Shown piece by piece: positions 6,595 through 7,795 of a stretch of 7,795 nucleotides of DNA. The notes beneath the pieces are model-generated. The model was not told where the DNA came from, did not search any database, and saw only the letters and a list, made by a program, of their open reading frames with translations. The position numbers and the translations under genes are program-made. Location: NCBI GenBank assembly GCA_029938185.1, contig JAOZVK010000270.1, positions 1 to 7,795 on the forward strand. The letters run 5' to 3'. Every line of letters begins with the position of its first letter. Within the stretch, counting starts at the first letter, position 1. The DNA comes from Bacteroidales bacterium (GTDB taxonomy: Bacteria; Bacteroidota; Bacteroidia; Bacteroidales; JAOZVK01).

Positions 6595-7303
6595 AGGTAT
6601 AGTACTAAAGCAAACAAGATATACCGATTCGAGTATAATTATAAATTTTTATACTGAAAACTACGGAAAACAATCATTTATATATAGTAGAACAAAAAGC
6701 AAAAAGGGAAAGAACAGATTTAACATTGTTCAATCTCTTTTTTTGTTAGATATTGAATTTTATTATAAGCCAAAAGCCGATATATATAGAATAAAAGAAC
6801 TATCACAGTCAGTTCCACTTAATGACATACCGTATAATATCAAAAAAAGTTCAATTGCTCTATTTCTTTCAGAATTTTTGTATAGAGTATTATATGAAAG
6901 AATAGCTGATAGCGAAACATTTAAATACCTTTATTATTCAATACAACTATTAGATAAGCAGAATACTACAATAGCAAATTTTCATCTCGTTTTCTTAATT
7001 CAGTTTAGTAAATATCTAGGTATTTTTCCAAACAATAACTTTTCAGAAACAAATATTTTTTTTGATTTAATAGATGCTGAGTTTAAATCACAAATTCCAA
7101 ATCATAAAGATTTTTTGGATATATATGAAAGCAAACTATTAAATTCGATTATTAATTGTTCTTTAAATAATTTTTACAAACTAAATATATCAAAAGATTT
7201 ACGAAATAATATAATTGACAAAATTTTACAATTCCATTATATTCATTTAGATGGAATGAAAGAGATAAACTCATTTAGAATACTTAAAGATATTTTTGAA
7301 TAA
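6578..7303 (+). CDS. recO: DNA repair protein RecO
   Basis: RecO acts in the RecFOR pathway: it binds SSB-coated single-stranded DNA, helps RecR load RecA at gaps and can anneal complementary strands. The 241-residue length is typical. The N-terminus (about 1-80) has the OB-fold signature opening MLVKTKGIVLKQTRYTDSS. The remainder is the alpha-helical RecO domain, with FLIQFSKYLGIFPNN (139-153) and YIHLDGMKEINSFRILKDIF (221-240), the usual Bacteroidota ending. There is only one cysteine (Cys194), so the zinc-binding cysteine cluster of Deinococcus/Thermus-type RecO is absent. The start is GTG at 6578, chosen because it places the conserved KTKGIVL motif at residues 4-10, and no ATG lies nearby. 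It overlaps the end of yfhO by 17 bases, which suggests translational coupling. The stop codon (7301-7303) forms the first bases of an inverted hairpin repeat. Confidence 0.93.
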   Translation: MLVKTKGIVLKQTRYTDSSIIINFYTENYGKQSFIYSRTKSKKGKNRFNIVQSLFLLDIEFYYKPKADIYRIKELSQSVPLNDIPYNIKKSSIALFLSEFLYRVLYERIADSETFKYLYYSIQLLDKQNTTIANFHLVFLIQFSKYLGIFPNNNFSETNIFFDLIDAEFKSQIPNHKDFLDIYESKLLNSIINCSLNNFYKLNISKDLRNNIIDKILQFHYIHLDGMKEINSFRILKDIFE

Positions 7304-7338
7304 GACTCTTCGAGCCTTTTAATGTTGCTTACGCATTA
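7301..7338 (-). repeat. Inverted hairpin repeat module M2, starting at the recO stop codon
   Basis: The reverse complement of this stretch aligns to the 33-bp module at about 28 of 34 positions and continues with taatgcg..., matching the flank at 3969. It is the only complete minus-strand copy. The stem differs from the others (ctc-TTC-gag instead of gtc-TTC-gac on this strand), yet pairing is kept. The stop codon TAA of recO coincides with the terminal taa of the module. Confidence 0.7.
7302..7320 (+). terminator. Possible weak intrinsic terminator of yfhO-recO
   Basis: Arms aagactc (7302-7308) and gagcctt (7312-7318) surround a TTC loop, with one A/C mismatch, and the sequence runs into tttt (7317-7320). 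It lies immediately after the recO stop. The stem is short and the T-run brief, so termination would be weak. It is part of the repeat module above. Confidence 0.3.
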
Positions 7339-7406
7339 TATAAAGACTGCTCAGTTTTAATTGGTTAAATCTTAATTTTATTTTTCTCTTCTTCTATACC
7401 ATTTTA

Positions 7407-7520
7407 CACGGGTTTACACCCGTGCCTAATAACATATCACCCCAATGGGGTTCCGTTGTGTGTGGTTTATTGCAAACACCGTAGGTGTGGTATGTTTGTA
7501 GGCGGTGGTGTGAACCACCG
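7407..7520. repeat. Cluster of REP-like hairpins
   Basis: Four perfect short inverted repeats occur within 114 bases. They are cacgggt-TTAC-acccgtg (7407-7424, 7-bp stem), acccc-AAT-ggggt (7439-7451), acacc-GTA-ggtgt (7476-7488) and cggtggt-GTGA-accaccg (7503-7520, 7-bp stem). The first and last have the same stem length and loop size. Such clusters resemble REP/BIME elements mobilised in other bacteria by REP-associated Y1 transposases. No transposase gene is in the window. Confidence 0.8.
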
Positions 7521-7555
7521 TATATTGTAACCACCTTAAAATAAATCATCGTGAT

Positions 7556-7588
7556 ACGTAAGCCACATTAAATAGGTCGAAGACGTAA
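7556..7588 (+). repeat. 33-bp hairpin repeat module M2, copy 4
   Basis: It matches the reference copy at 30 of 33 positions. The right arm has changed from gacct to gacgt, leaving only the inner three pairs (gtc-GAA-gac) of the hairpin. It is followed within about 20 bases by the 14-bp tandem repeat. Confidence 0.85.
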
Positions 7589-7607
7589 GTTCTCAATAGT
7601 TACGAAA

Positions 7608-7661
7608 TTACGAATTATAAATTACGAATTATAAATTACGAATTATAAACTACGAATTACG
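7608..7661 (+). repeat. 14-bp tandem repeat (ttacgaattataaa)
   Basis: Three perfect copies (7608-7649) are followed by a degenerate fourth. A single-unit version occurs at 103-133. The unit contains acgaattaта-type AT-rich sequence with no visible hairpin. It leads directly into ttggtttacacctaa, as on the left edge. Confidence 0.85.
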
Positions 7662-7664
7662 TAT

Positions 7665-7697
7665 TGGTTTACACCTAAATATAAGTATTTTACAAAA
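7665..7697 (+). repeat. Partial M1 module with acacctaa lead-in
   Basis: The sequence ggtttacacctaa is followed by aagtattttacaaaa, which matches the beginning of the M1 modules at 1749 and 3930. The rest of M1 is replaced by a poly-A run and unrelated AT-rich sequence. Confidence 0.6.
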
Positions 7698-7749
7698 AAA
7701 AAATTGGAAAGTTATTTTTTAATATTTGATTTTTTAGATTAGTACTGGT

Positions 7750-7778
7750 CTTATAAAAATACGAGCAAAAATAGCTTA
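7750..7778 (+). repeat. 29-bp repeat A, right copy
   Basis: It is identical to 69-97 in the same orientation. It follows the partial M1 by about 50 bases, the same order in which M1 precedes the ttataaaaatgcg segment at 3962-3974. Confidence 0.85.
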
Positions 7779-7795
7779 TTTAAGTTTTTTATTAG

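Larger units (their letters stand above)
7304..7795. other. Non-coding, repeat-rich region at right edge
   Basis: No coding region is visible. From left to right it holds an inverted hairpin module, a cluster of four hairpins (7407-7520), a plus-strand hairpin module (7556-7588), a 14-bp tandem repeat (7608-7661), the acacctaa/ttttac part of M1 (7665-7697) and the 29-bp A repeat (7750-7778). The GC-rich hairpin cluster stands out from the AT-rich surroundings. Confidence 0.75.

Noticed and set aside
1820..7588. The hairpin modules as integron attC sites.
   Set aside because: They lack the paired R/L boxes and extrahelical bases of attC, the intervening genes are core functions in both orientations, and no integrase is present.
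69..7778. The whole interval as a composite transposon or genomic island bounded by direct repeats.
   Set aside because: There is no transposase or integrase, and the content includes glyS and recO, which are core chromosomal genes. The same repeat family also occurs inside the interval.

Overview
The window looks like chromosomal DNA from an uncultured or little-studied member of the Bacteroidota. The evidence is strong AT-richness, a single-chain (alpha2-type) glycyl-tRNA synthetase of the Bacteroidota type, a large YfhO-family membrane protein, a lipoprotein with a charged segment just after its acylated cysteine, start codons without Shine-Dalgarno sequences, and a promoter matching the Bacteroidota consensus (TTTG, 21 bases, TAnnTTTG). 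I cannot name a genus.

Layout. Positions 1-457 are non-coding and hold dispersed repeat fragments. Positions 458-1705 (minus) encode a lipoprotein that reads as a closed seven-bladed beta-propeller of unknown ligand. Positions 1706-2279 form a divergent spacer with three repeat copies and the glyS promoter. Positions 2280-3830 (plus) encode glycyl-tRNA synthetase. Positions 3831-4068 hold an 8-bp tandem repeat and a composite repeat. Positions 4069-6594 (plus) encode a YfhO-family protein, and 6578-7303 (plus) encode RecO, which starts at GTG and overlaps yfhO by 17 bases. Positions 7304-7795 are non-coding and very repeat-rich.

How the genes relate. yfhO and recO are probably cotranscribed and translationally coupled, but their functions (envelope glycan or lipid chemistry versus recombinational repair) are unrelated. 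glyS has its own promoter. The lipoprotein is transcribed the other way and shows no functional link. The genes are housekeeping or envelope genes of known families, and I see no new defence, secretion or biosynthetic system.

The most interesting content is between the genes. One repeat family occupies every spacer longer than 200 bases. Its best-conserved part is a 33-bp module containing aggtc-GAA-gacct, a short hairpin with a C(GAA)G triloop. There are four plus-strand copies and one minus-strand copy, and the minus-strand copy begins exactly at the recO stop codon and carries a pair-preserving G/C swap in the stem. A second, 31-bp module lies upstream of two 33-bp copies. A 29-bp exact direct repeat sits near both window ends. 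A separate cluster of REP-like hairpins lies downstream of recO.
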